A DNA stretch of 23,307 nt from DATDWC01 sp035289805 (GCA_035289805.1 DATDWC010000007.1:1-23307); one strand, 5' to 3'. Positions 6,651 to 14,494 are shown, numbered from the stretch's first letter. Notes: generated from the letters alone by a model not told the origin. Made by a program: numbers and translations.

Positions 6651-7924
6651 TATTCAGAGAGCGTCTGCATGATGTCAATCGTTCCATCATCACTTCTCTT
6701 CTTTTCATTCGATTTCTTAGCCTCGATTGTGTCCTTTCCTTTCTCCTCACTCGTTTCTGCCTTGATTTCGCCCCTTTGCACCTTCATCTCCCGGATGATC
6801 TTCTGAACGCATTCGATGGTGACGATCTGGAAGTTTTCGTAATTATTGAGGCGGAACCCTGCGGCACGTGCATGTCCTCCACCGGAAAAGAGCTTTCCTG
6901 CAAGCGTACTCACATTGATATTCTCATTTGAGCGCATGCTCGCTTTTAAACCCCCTTCCTCTACCTCCGTAAAGATCACGTACAAATCTGCTTCCGGAAT
7001 TGTAGTGAGGAGCTCATCGATGATGCTGTGGGTTTCCTTGCTGGTTGCCCCCATTTCTGCAAGATCTTCTCGACTGATACTCGTCCAAACAATCTTTTCC
7101 TTTGCATCCACCTGGATACGGTTAAGCGCGCGTCCCCATATTTTGAGTGTGGAGAGCGGCTTGGTTTTGTAGATGTACTTGATGATCTCCTGTTGACGCG
7201 CCTGAAAATCCAGGAGCTCCGCTGCGACTTCGAGCGAGCGGGGCGTGGTATTTGGATTCTGGAAGCTCCGCGTATCTGTAATGAGTCCCGTGAGGAGCAG
7301 TGTTGCAATATCAGGCGTCAGTTTGGCTTTCCATTCGGGAGAAGTGGAGAACCAGTCATAGAGCACTTCCGTTGCACTCGCTGCAGTAGGCTCTAAGAGA
7401 ACAACATTCCCGAACTTCGTATTACTCAAGTGATGATCAATGTTCAATATCGGGACTTTGCGGAAGAACCGCTCATGCTCTGCGTAGAGAGTCCCGAGGA
7501 GTTTGAGCTCCGCAGTATCTACAATCACCACCCCATCGTAAGGAAACGTTCCCTCTGTAAATCCGACATCACTCGCGACGAATGATCCCTTCTTCGGGGT
7601 CACGATGATGTTCACCTTGTTCTCCTCGATCGAATAGCGCAACTTATCGATCTCCACCCCCTTGCTGCAGTCCAATGTAATGATCGTATCCTGTGTATCC
7701 TTGAGTTCCTGAGTCAGTTTTTCGTACCCTGGGAGAAACTCCAGTGATTCCGGGAGCGTGTCGGGGCAGATCACCGTGCATTCTTTTCCGAGAGCGGTGA
7801 AGAGCAGGTAACAGGCGAGCGCCGAGGAAAGCCCATCCGGATCCACATTTGCATGTGGGATGATGAGGAACTTGGAGTGCTCCTCAATGAATTTTTTCGC
7901 CAGTTGATGAGCTGAATCAGGCAT
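6650..7924 (-). CDS. DHH/DHHA1 phosphoesterase (NrnA-like)
   Basis: The protein belongs to the DHH phosphoesterases that degrade short RNAs (nanoRNA) or pAp, or hydrolyse cyclic dinucleotides. Metal motifs are HANVDPDG (H24, D28, D30), TLDCS (D85) and the name-giving NIDHHLSN (D163-H165). The DHHA1 substrate domain ends with GGGHARAAGF. At 424 residues it is about 80-100 longer than a typical NrnA; the excess is mostly a Lys/Glu-rich, probably disordered tail after about residue 380. It is first in an operon with grpE and has a good promoter (7962-7990). A second paralogue lies 0.6 kb away (8558-9601). Substrate preference (oligonucleotide, pAp, c-di-AMP/pApA) cannot be read from sequence. 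Confidence 0.88.
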   Translation of the reverse strand: MPDSAHQLAKKFIEEHSKFLIIPHANVDPDGLSSALACYLLFTALGKECTVICPDTLPESLEFLPGYEKLTQELKDTQDTIITLDCSKGVEIDKLRYSIEENKVNIIVTPKKGSFVASDVGFTEGTFPYDGVVIVDTAELKLLGTLYAEHERFFRKVPILNIDHHLSNTKFGNVVLLEPTAASATEVLYDWFSTSPEWKAKLTPDIATLLLTGLITDTRSFQNPNTTPRSLEVAAELLDFQARQQEIIKYIYKTKPLSTLKIWGRALNRIQVDAKEKIVWTSISREDLAEMGATSKETHSIIDELLTTIPEADLYVIFTEVEEGGLKASMRSNENINVSTLAGKLFSGGGHARAAGFRLNNYENFQIVTIECVQKIIREMKVQRGEIKAETSEEKGKDTIEAKKSNEKKRSDDGTIDIMQTLSE

Positions 7925-7958
7925 ATCGCCGAGGTGATAATGGAGGAAATGCCATCAT
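7917..7958 (-). other. Possible 13-codon leader ORF overlapping the DHH start
   Basis: ATGATG at 7958-7953 opens a 13-codon frame (MMAFPPLSPRRYA) whose TGA stop (7919-7917) lies just past the ATG of the DHH gene (7924). It is out of frame with that gene. The predicted transcription start from the TATAAT at 7967-7962 falls almost on these ATGs, so the frame would be read from a nearly leaderless mRNA. It may couple or attenuate translation of the DHH-grpE operon, or be chance. Confidence 0.3.
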
Positions 7959-7961
7959 GTT

Positions 7962-7990
7962 ATTATAACATAATAATTAAGATAAATCAA
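7962..7990 (-). promoter_or_regulatory. Sigma70-type promoter of the DHH-grpE operon
   Basis: On the minus strand TTGATT (7990-7985) and TATAAT (7967-7962) are separated by exactly 17 bases. The -10 is a perfect consensus and the -35 matches four of six. Transcription would start near 7955, about 30 bases before the DHH start codon. This is the best consensus promoter in the window apart from that of dnaK, and no CIRCE accompanies it. Confidence 0.7.
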
Positions 7991-8060
7991 TATTCCAAAG
8001 AAAGGACATGAGCATACATCCCTCTCCCTACGGTAGCTAGGGGAATACCCAGATTTGAGG

Positions 8061-8066
8061 TATACT
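8061..8066 (+). promoter_or_regulatory. -10 element TATACT before the pilin-like gene
   Basis: TATACT ends 12 nt before ATG 8079, the same hexamer and spacing as upstream of the sortase gene. No convincing -35 (TAGGGG lies at the expected place) and no Shine-Dalgarno are seen. The in-frame TTG at 8055 lies upstream of this element and is unlikely to be the start. Confidence 0.45.
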
Positions 8067-8078
8067 ACTTTGATAGAT

Positions 8079-8453
8079 ATGAAAGGTTTCTCTCGCATTC
8101 AGAGGCTCTTCTGGAGAGGCGGAATAAGCATTGCGGCGATATTGCCGATATCAAGTGCTGTAGCGCAGGCACCTAATCCCGTTGGAATAAAGCTGAATGT
8201 TTGCTGGGGGGGGATTCCGTGTATTCCGCCTGCAACACTCTTCACAACGATGAACGACGCTTTTTTTTATATTGCAGCACTCATCGCACTCGCTATCTTT
8301 CTCATCGGAGCATTTCGCATGACAATTTCTGCGGGTCGAGAAACAGAAATTCAAGCTGGAAAAACCGCGATGATCGGCTCGCTCGTTGGCCTTGCACTCG
8401 TCACTGCATCGTTTGGAATCTATCGAACAGTAGTGTATTGGCTGTATTCTTAA
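8079..8453 (+). CDS. VirB2/TrbC-like pilin-type membrane protein
   Basis: From ATG 8079 the product has 124 residues. A basic N-terminus precedes a hydrophobic signal that ends SSAVAQA, a plausible signal peptidase I site near residue 31. A short exported loop holds two cysteines (C42, C48), which could form a disulfide. Two membrane spans (about 60-80 and 97-119) are joined by a short charged cytoplasmic turn (SAGRETEIQAGK). Signal peptide plus two spans around a small polar loop is the architecture of VirB2/TrbC pilins and of small proteins often annotated 'pilin' in CPR genomes. No other type IV secretion gene is present here. The stop lies two bases before the tRNA-Arg gene on the other strand. 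The family call is from architecture, not a strong motif. Confidence 0.65.
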   Translation: MKGFSRIQRLFWRGGISIAAILPISSAVAQAPNPVGIKLNVCWGGIPCIPPATLFTTMNDAFFYIAALIALAIFLIGAFRMTISAGRETEIQAGKTAMIGSLVGLALVTASFGIYRTVVYWLYS

Positions 8454-8455
8454 AA

Positions 8456-8532
8456 TGGTGTGCCTGGTGGGACTTGAACCCACAGCCTTCAGCTTCGGAG
8501 GCTGACGCTCTATCCAATTGAGCTACAGGCAC
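8456..8532 (-). tRNA. tRNA-Arg (anticodon CCG), CCA encoded
   Basis: Read on the minus strand the gene folds as a full cloverleaf. The acceptor GTGCCTG pairs with CAGGCAC, the D stem is GCTC/GAGC, and the anticodon stem TCAGC/GCTGA carries loop CTCCGAA (anticodon CCG, reading CGG). The T arm is GTGGG-TTCAAGT-CCCAC. The discriminator is A and the CCA end is encoded (complement of TGG at 8456-8458). It lies 25 bases after the NrnA-like gene on the same strand, so it may be processed from that transcript or have its own promoter inside it. Confidence 0.97.
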
Positions 8533-8557
8533 AAATGCATTCATCTTTCATAGCCTA

Positions 8558-9601
8558 TCACTTCTGCTGTAATGATTCCTTTGATGGAACCACCTTCCAT
8601 CGCGTCTCTTCTTCCAATTTCCCATCGACCGAAAACCCTGCGGCTCTTTTGTGTCCACCGCCATCAAACTTCTTTGCCATGGCAGAGACATCAACATCAT
8701 CGCGCAGTGTCCTGAGTGATCCCTTCACCTTGCCGTCGCGTTCGCTTAAGATCAGGGAGAACTTCATGCCGGGGATAGAGTTCACGTAATCGATTGCCCC
8801 CGTGAGCTCGGAGAAATCTGCACCTGTTGCACGGAAATCACCCGCAGTCACAGCGGAAATTGCAGCGCCTTCCTCAGAGAGGGAAATTTTTTCCAGCATT
8901 CTTCCCCAGAGCTTGAGGGTGGAGAGCTTGGATGTGCGGAAGACATGGTGCGTCATCGCTCCGTGATCTGCTCCTGCTTTAAGAAGCCGTGCTGCTGTGC
9001 GATACACACGCGTTGAGGTGTTGCTGTGCATCATCGATCCGGTATCCGTGAAGATTCCGGTGAGAAGGCAGGTGGCAGCATCCTTCGGGATTTCGAAGTT
9101 CAGCGCATCTGCTACATCCACCACGATTTCCGCGGTAGAGGCAGCTGTGGAATCTACAAAGTTGAACTCTGCAAAATCACTCCCAGTATGGTGGTGATCC
9201 AGCTTCATCGTCACAATGCCCTTCTCCTTCGCTCTCTTTGGATCAAAGAGCTCTGGGAGCTCCTCGAGGTATCCCGTTTGCTTGGCATCACCGGAATCAA
9301 GCGAGAGGAAGAGATCTCCGGATGTTGGAACATAGGAGGGAGTAATTTCCCGTACACCTGGGAGGTATCGGAACGAATCAGGCGCGGGATCCTTACAGAT
9401 CGCAAGGATATTCTTCTCTGGATACTTCTTTTGGAGGATCGAAACAAGCCCAAGGAGCGATCCCACCGCATCACCATCGGGGTTTGCATGGCACATGCAG
9501 ACGATTCGACCTGATTTCTCCATTGCATCGAGCGCCTGTGATGTTTGGTTCACATTGAGCAAGGAGGGGAGGATAAATCCATTGGTACGCTGTCTCAACA
9601 T
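8558..9601 (-). CDS. nrnA: NrnA-type DHH phosphoesterase (nanoRNase / pAp phosphatase family)
   Basis: Compared with the paralogue at 6650-7924, this one keeps the classical NrnA signature. It has HANPDGDAVGS (H38, D42, D44), LDSGD (D102), the motif KLDHHHTG (D135-H137) and a C-terminal DHHA1 domain with GGGHKRAAGF. The family degrades 2-5 nt RNAs and dephosphorylates pAp. Length (347) is close to the usual 310-350. About 30 residues precede the first conserved strand, so a start slightly downstream of ATG 9601 is possible, but no later ATG precedes the motif except M27. The tRNA-Arg gene follows on the same strand. Upstream lies a palindromic repeat shared with the fmt promoter region. Confidence 0.9.
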   Translation of the reverse strand: MLRQRTNGFILPSLLNVNQTSQALDAMEKSGRIVCMCHANPDGDAVGSLLGLVSILQKKYPEKNILAICKDPAPDSFRYLPGVREITPSYVPTSGDLFLSLDSGDAKQTGYLEELPELFDPKRAKEKGIVTMKLDHHHTGSDFAEFNFVDSTAASTAEIVVDVADALNFEIPKDAATCLLTGIFTDTGSMMHSNTSTRVYRTAARLLKAGADHGAMTHHVFRTSKLSTLKLWGRMLEKISLSEEGAAISAVTAGDFRATGADFSELTGAIDYVNSIPGMKFSLILSERDGKVKGSLRTLRDDVDVSAMAKKFDGGGHKRAAGFSVDGKLEEETRWKVVPSKESLQQK

Positions 9602-9621
9602 TGTTGATGTTGCGGGGTATG

Positions 9622-9708
9622 AGGAATTAGGGCAGTTAGGGCGTTAGGGCAATCCAGACTTACATAGAAAATCCTCTTCGTCCTAACTGCCCGATAGCCC
9701 TACAGCCC
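9622..9708. repeat. Intergenic palindrome built from repeated TTAGGGC units
   Basis: GGGCAGTTAGG (9630-9640) pairs perfectly with CCTAACTGCCC (9682-9692). The left side contains three TTAGGGC-type units in tandem (about 9627-9649); the right side has their complement as CCCTA/GCCCTA units ending near 9708. The element fills most of the 133-base space between the divergent nrnA and fmt genes. It looks like a REP-type repeat; no T-run follows, so it is not a standard terminator. Confidence 0.6.
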
Positions 9709-9718
9709 TACTCACTGC

Positions 9719-9724
9719 TACACT
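9719..9724 (+). promoter_or_regulatory. Candidate -10 (TACACT) for fmt
   Basis: TACACT ends 10 nt before the fmt ATG at 9735. Spacing matches the other near-leaderless genes in this window. There is no convincing -35 and no Shine-Dalgarno in the AT-rich CATAAAAATT that follows. Confidence 0.3.
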
Positions 9725-9734
9725 CATAAAAATT

Positions 9735-10610
9735 ATGTCCCCTAAAACTATCATCTTCTGCGGTACTCCGGAATTCGCCTGCCCTTCTCTCTTAGCATTG
9801 AGGAATGATTCTGCATTCGAGGTAACTCACGTCATCACGCAGCCGGATAAACCAAAAGGGAGAAGGCAGACACTCGTCGCGCCTCCTGTAAAGTCTCTCG
9901 CAGAAAAGCTTGGTATTCCTGTTCTGCAGCCTTCGAACATTAATATCTTGCTCACAGGGGGCACATCCAAGCTCAAAGCCCCCGATTTCCTGGTCGTTGT
10001 GGCTTATGGCCAAATCTTTAGTAAAGAGCTTCTAGCGTGGCCAACGATTGCTCCGATCAACCTCCATGCATCACTCCTACCACGATGGAGAGGTGCCTCC
10101 CCGATTCAGCATGCAATTCTGATGGGGGATCAGGAAACTGGAATAAGTGTGCAGCGAATGGCAGAGAAGCTAGACACAGGGCCAATCCTCGCTCAGGAGA
10201 GTACCGCGATCGCTCCGCGGGAAACATTTCAAGCGCTCCACGATAAGCTTTCCGAGCTTGGTGCCTCCCTCCTCATAGAAACATTGAAGAATCCGCTCAA
10301 AGAAACTCCACAGAACGAGGGTGAAGCAACATTCTGTTCTAAATTGACGAGGAGTAGGGGAGTGACCGATCCAAGTACCATGACTGCGGAGGAAATCGAT
10401 CACTTTGTACGCGCGTTGGTGCCGTGGCCTGGTGTGACAACGAAAATTAAAGGGAGAGAAGTAAAGCTCATCGAGGCGAGTCTTGATCCTCATCCAGATG
10501 CACTTGAGCTCGCCTGTGCAAAGGGAACAACTCTCTTTATCCTCACCGCGCAGTCACCGGGGAAGAAACCAATGAGAGGGAAGGAATGGAAGAAAGGCCT
10601 CCAATCATAA
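9735..10610 (+). CDS. fmt: Methionyl-tRNA formyltransferase
   Basis: Fmt formylates initiator Met-tRNA using 10-formyl-tetrahydrofolate. The N-terminal catalytic domain shows IIFCGTPEFA, the tRNA/folate loop around THVITQPDKPKGRRQ, catalytic N109 and H111 in INLHASLLPRWRG, the family signature SLLPRWRGASPI (113-124) and catalytic D147 in KLDTGPIL. The C-terminal OB-like domain (about 205-291) begins near the family phrase VRALVPWPGVTT. At 291 residues it is about 20-25 shorter than the E. coli protein, mainly at the C-terminus. It ends six bases from the stop of the convergent ACT-module gene. def, its usual neighbour, is not here. Confidence 0.95.
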   Translation: MSPKTIIFCGTPEFACPSLLALRNDSAFEVTHVITQPDKPKGRRQTLVAPPVKSLAEKLGIPVLQPSNINILLTGGTSKLKAPDFLVVVAYGQIFSKELLAWPTIAPINLHASLLPRWRGASPIQHAILMGDQETGISVQRMAEKLDTGPILAQESTAIAPRETFQALHDKLSELGASLLIETLKNPLKETPQNEGEATFCSKLTRSRGVTDPSTMTAEEIDHFVRALVPWPGVTTKIKGREVKLIEASLDPHPDALELACAKGTTLFILTAQSPGKKPMRGKEWKKGLQS

Positions 10611-10616
10611 GAAGAG

Positions 10617-11720
10617 TTAAAATCCTTTCGTGTCGCCCTCAATTTGAGTCACTGGTGCAAAACGTGCAAAGCGGAGTTTGCCCCACTCAGAAAATTCTTT
10701 CAGTTTTCGTACCAATTCCATCGGTTGAGCTGTCAATTTTGCAAGAACATCTCTCCCTCCCATCCGATAAATGATCTTGCCTCCCGCTTTTGTAATCACC
10801 TCCGAAACCTGAGGAGCAGATACTGTATCCTCCACAGAAAAAACAGCATGCTGATTTGCAAACTTCTCAGGAATGACATTCGCGCGAATGACTCCCGGTG
10901 CCTTATCTATTTGCCTAAGAACTTGCTCAAGACGTTCCTTACTAATGCCATCTACATAGAGAGTAACGCGGCAATAGTCTGGATAGTGATCGATTTCTGT
11001 TTGACTACATGCATGGATACGAATATTTCTACCAGTTAGTTGGAACAGAAGACCGCTAACGACTCCCGCTGTTTCCTTGGAACGATGGAGTGTTACAAGA
11101 ATAATTTTTCTTTTTTTATTTTCTTCCTCAAATGCATCACCGTCCCATATCGAATCCAGCGATGCATTTGAATCTTTTGCTCTCTTTTCCACGTCAAACG
11201 TATTCACAAGAGGAGGGTTTCTCCTGGAGCTAAAATCAGAGGTAAGTTCCTCAATCGTATGGAGAAATTGCTCCACCCCACACGGCGTCGAGGTGAGAGA
11301 GGCATAGCGAGTGGTATGAGAATTCCCTGCATGTTTCGCACCAAATTCTTGAAGAATTCCATCCAATTCTTCTTGGATCTCTCGACTCATGCACTCCACA
11401 CGAACACGAACATGCTGACGAAGCTCAATCTCGTTTCCATCTGGAGCACAGTCATGAACACTCATAACGGGAACCAGTCGTTCAATGAGATTCATTGCTC
11501 TCTTGTAAGAAGAGTCATCGCACCTATCCGTGTGAAGAGTCGTCCAAGACATTCTTGGATCTTCCGTTTCAACCTGAGAACATGATCGTGTGCGTATACT
11601 CTGATAACCAAGTTGCCCAAGAACACTCGGGAGAATTGCGTGATCGTTTTGGGCCCGTACCGCAAGGATGCGCTCCCGTTCTTTTCCCTCAAATGCCGAT
11701 GAAAATCTTTCTTGACTCAC
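10617..11720 (-). CDS. Protein with two tandem IlvH-like (ACT) modules, divergent
   Basis: The 367-residue product reads as two copies of the acetolactate-synthase small-subunit fold. Module 1 (about 16-165) begins RILAVRAQNDHAILPSVLGQ, continues LGYQSIRTRS and, after EIELRQHVRVRV, has a second half ending IEELTSDF. A charged linker (166-203) leads to module 2 (about 204-360), starting KRKIILVTLHRSKETAGVV and including GVIRANVIPEKFANQHAVFS and AGGKIIYRMGGRDVLAKLT. IlvH has the same order: ACT domain, IEKQL-like helix, then a second ferredoxin-like half. Bacterial IlvH has one module of about 160 residues; a double module is typical of plants. No ilvB is near, so a regulatory or ligand-binding role is possible, but none is shown. 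GTG 11720 is the only reasonable start. Confidence 0.6.
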   Translation of the reverse strand: MSQERFSSAFEGKERERILAVRAQNDHAILPSVLGQLGYQSIRTRSCSQVETEDPRMSWTTLHTDRCDDSSYKRAMNLIERLVPVMSVHDCAPDGNEIELRQHVRVRVECMSREIQEELDGILQEFGAKHAGNSHTTRYASLTSTPCGVEQFLHTIEELTSDFSSRRNPPLVNTFDVEKRAKDSNASLDSIWDGDAFEEENKKRKIILVTLHRSKETAGVVSGLLFQLTGRNIRIHACSQTEIDHYPDYCRVTLYVDGISKERLEQVLRQIDKAPGVIRANVIPEKFANQHAVFSVEDTVSAPQVSEVITKAGGKIIYRMGGRDVLAKLTAQPMELVRKLKEFSEWGKLRFARFAPVTQIEGDTKGF

Positions 11721-11816
11721 TTAGAAACAATTTAATCACACGTCAACAATCACCCAAAGCAAAATGATGCGAATTATGGTATTATTTCCTGAACTTCTGA
11801 TTTTTATCTTGATTAT

Positions 11817-11843
11817 TTAGCACTCTCATACGAAGAGTGATAA
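11817..11843 (+). promoter_or_regulatory. CIRCE-like HrcA operator upstream of clpC
   Basis: TTAGCACTC (11817-11825), nine spacer bases, then GAGTGATAA (11835-11843). This matches the CIRCE consensus arms TTAGCACTC/GAGTGCTAA with one mismatch and the correct N9 spacing. TAAAAT (11841-11846) overlaps the right arm and is the likely -10, as in the dnaK promoter. HrcA bound here would block transcription outside heat shock. The ATG lies 59 bases downstream. Confidence 0.85.
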
Positions 11844-11902
11844 AATAGTCCCGAAACGGAAGGTCTCGTCCTACGTTTTAAAGAGTACTACCTCCACACC
11901 TC

Positions 11903-14494
11903 ATGCATCCATTTGATCGCTTTACACCGAATGCCAAACTTGCACTCCAGATCGCAGAGCAGGAGGCAAAGAATATGAAGAGCACCTACATTGGAACGGA
12001 GCATCTTCTCCTTGGAATTTTGAGTATTCCAAAGTCACTCGGGTTCTCCATTTTGACTGGAGCAGGAGTTACTCAGGAAAATGTACGGATTCTCCTCCGA
12101 GCGAGCAAAACGAATGAAATTGAGGGCAAGGATACGAAGCACGGCCTCTCCACCTACCTCCACGATGTTATTGAGCAGAGCGTTATTACTGCACACAAAT
12201 TCCGCCATGCAAACGTCGGAACCGAGCACCTCCTCTACGCTCTCCTCACGGGGGGCAGGAACGCTGCGATTCTTCTCCTCGAGAATATGCAGGTGGATCC
12301 AGAAGATTTGAAAATGCACATTGAGGAAATGTTCGGTCAGATCAACCAATTCAAACAGCAGAATCGAAATTTGGAATATTCGCTCGAGAACTTCTTCCAG
12401 GGGTTGCAGGGCGCAATCGCAGGCATGCAGCAGGGGATGGCAGGGGAGCCTGAGGGTCTGCAGCGCAGGAAAGCACAGGGCAAGAGTAAGACTCCCGTCC
12501 TCGATTACTTCACCACAGACTTAATCGAAAAGGCGAAGAAAGGCGAGCTCGATCCCATCATCGGTCGCGATACCGAGATCGAGCGTGTAATCCATATCCT
12601 GAATAGAAAGACTAAGAATAATCCCGTGCTTATCGGCGAACCGGGAGTAGGGAAAACGGCAATTGTAGAGGGATTGGCACAGAAGATCGTTCGTGAGGAA
12701 GTTCCTTCTTCGCTCCTTGCAAAGCGTGTCCTCATCCTGAACCTTGGCTCCATCATCGCCGGTACCAAGTACCGCGGCGAGTTTGAACAGAGGTTCGATG
12801 ACATCATTAAGGAGGCATCCGAGAGCGAGAACGAGATCATTCTCTTCATCGACGAAATTCACACGATTGTAGGGGCGGGTTCCGCCGAAGGATCACTCGA
12901 TGCTGCAAATATCCTCAAGCCCGCGCTCTCCCGTGGATCACTCCAGGTGATTGGAGCAACCACCACCGATGAGTATAGGAAGAGCGTGGAGAAGGATCGC
13001 GCTCTCGAGCGCAGGTTCCAATCTATCATGGTGGATGAACCAAGCGCCGAGGATAGCATTCGTATTCTCCTTGGACTCAAGAAGTCCTATGAGGAATTCC
13101 ATCATCTTTCGATCAGCGATGGCGCGATCGAGGCTTCCGTGAGACTAAGCAAGCGCTACCTCACCGAGCGCTACCTCCCCGATAAAGCAATCGATCTCCT
13201 GGATGAAGCAGCCGCATGGCGTGGAATCACCGCAGAGGGTGATCAGGGAAAGACAAAGGGCATACGGAAGGAGCTCGAGAAGCTGGAGAATGCCAAGATT
13301 GCTGCTGTAAAAGAGCAGAAGTACCATAAAGCACTTGCGCTCCGCCAGAAGGAAGATGAGCTCCAGAAGAAGATGCAGGATGCGAGATCAAACGTCGATG
13401 GTGATCGACGCACTCCCGTAGAAATCACAGAGGATGACATCATGCATGTTGTAGGGAAGATGACGGGCATCCCTGTTACAAAGCTCATGAAGAGCGAAAC
13501 CAAGCGACTCCAATCGCTCGAGAGTGTCCTCCGGAAGCACGTCGTTGGTCAGGACGATGCAATCGAGAAAGTTGCCCGCGCCATCCGCCGCTCACGCGTT
13601 GGCATTAGTGATGAGAAGCGCCCGATTGGCACGTTCCTCTTCCTTGGTCCTACGGGAGTCGGGAAGACGGAGCTTGTGAAGCAGATCGCTCTGGAAGTCT
13701 TTAACCGCGAGGATGCACTCATTAAGATCGATATGTCCGAGTTCATGGAGCGCCACAACGTCTCCAGGCTCACCGGAACCACAGCGGGGTACGTTGGTTA
13801 CGAGGAAGGCGGTCAGCTCACGGAATCTGTACGCAGGAAGCCTTACAGCGTTGTACTCTTCGATGAGATCGAAAAAGCTCACCCTGATTTCTTCAACATC
13901 CTCCTCCAGATTATGGAGGATGGTTGCCTCACAGATGGAAAGGGGAAGAAAGTAGACTTCACGAACACCATCATCGTGATGACGAGTAACGTAGGTGCCG
14001 CAAAGCTCACGAAGCAGGCTGCGAAGATTGGATTCAAGCTTTCGGATGATTCAGCAAAAACAGAAGAGGCAGAGTACGAAGAGAAGCGACAGGAGGTCTT
14101 AAAGGAATTGAAGGAGATTATGCGTCCAGAGTTTTTAAACCGCCTCGATCATGTGATTGTGTTTAACCCCTTGCACCAGGATGATATCCAGAAGATCGTG
14201 GAACTCCACATTGGGAAGCTCGCAGAGAGGTTGAAGCAGCAGGGGTATCAGCTCGATGTGGCAAAGAAAGTAGTTTCCTTGATCGCAAAGGAAGGATTTG
14301 ATCCAGAGTACGGTGCGAGACCCGTGCGTAGAAAAGTGCAAGAGAAGCTCGAAGATGGCATTGCGGAGCACATCCTCCGTGGCATCTTTAAGAAAGGCGA
14401 CACGGTCAAAGTAATTCTCCACGGAGAGGAAAAGATCGAATTCTTGCCCGAGGGCAAAGTATCGGTCAAAAGGAAAGAGGAGGTGAATGTTTGA
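11903..14494 (+). CDS. clpC: ATP-dependent Clp protease ATPase subunit ClpC
   Basis: This double-AAA+ Hsp100 unfoldase feeds substrates to ClpP. Order: two Clp-N repeats (about 4-150, with GTEHLLLGIL and GTEHLLYALL), a Gln-rich linker, AAA1 with Walker A GEPGVGKT (245-252) and Walker B FIDEIH (D317), a short coiled middle domain (about 445-500), AAA2 with Walker A GPTGVGKT (582-589) and FDEIEKAH, and the D2-small domain. The middle segment is far shorter than in ClpB, and an IGF tripeptide at 709-711 sits where ClpP-binding loops occur, so I call ClpC rather than ClpB. A CIRCE operator upstream ties it to the heat-shock regulon. No Shine-Dalgarno precedes the ATG. 863 residues is slightly longer than B. 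subtilis ClpC. Confidence 0.95.
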   Translation: MHPFDRFTPNAKLALQIAEQEAKNMKSTYIGTEHLLLGILSIPKSLGFSILTGAGVTQENVRILLRASKTNEIEGKDTKHGLSTYLHDVIEQSVITAHKFRHANVGTEHLLYALLTGGRNAAILLLENMQVDPEDLKMHIEEMFGQINQFKQQNRNLEYSLENFFQGLQGAIAGMQQGMAGEPEGLQRRKAQGKSKTPVLDYFTTDLIEKAKKGELDPIIGRDTEIERVIHILNRKTKNNPVLIGEPGVGKTAIVEGLAQKIVREEVPSSLLAKRVLILNLGSIIAGTKYRGEFEQRFDDIIKEASESENEIILFIDEIHTIVGAGSAEGSLDAANILKPALSRGSLQVIGATTTDEYRKSVEKDRALERRFQSIMVDEPSAEDSIRILLGLKKSYEEFHHLSISDGAIEASVRLSKRYLTERYLPDKAIDLLDEAAAWRGITAEGDQGKTKGIRKELEKLENAKIAAVKEQKYHKALALRQKEDELQKKMQDARSNVDGDRRTPVEITEDDIMHVVGKMTGIPVTKLMKSETKRLQSLESVLRKHVVGQDDAIEKVARAIRRSRVGISDEKRPIGTFLFLGPTGVGKTELVKQIALEVFNREDALIKIDMSEFMERHNVSRLTGTTAGYVGYEEGGQLTESVRRKPYSVVLFDEIEKAHPDFFNILLQIMEDGCLTDGKGKKVDFTNTIIVMTSNVGAAKLTKQAAKIGFKLSDDSAKTEEAEYEEKRQEVLKELKEIMRPEFLNRLDHVIVFNPLHQDDIQKIVELHIGKLAERLKQQGYQLDVAKKVVSLIAKEGFDPEYGARPVRRKVQEKLEDGIAEHILRGIFKKGDTVKVILHGEEKIEFLPEGKVSVKRKEEVNV

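Noticed and set aside
8201..8521. Frame ending in the pattern WWDLNPQPSASEADALSN
   Set aside because: This string is the classical spurious translation of a tRNA gene read antisense; it marks tRNA-Arg, not a protein.
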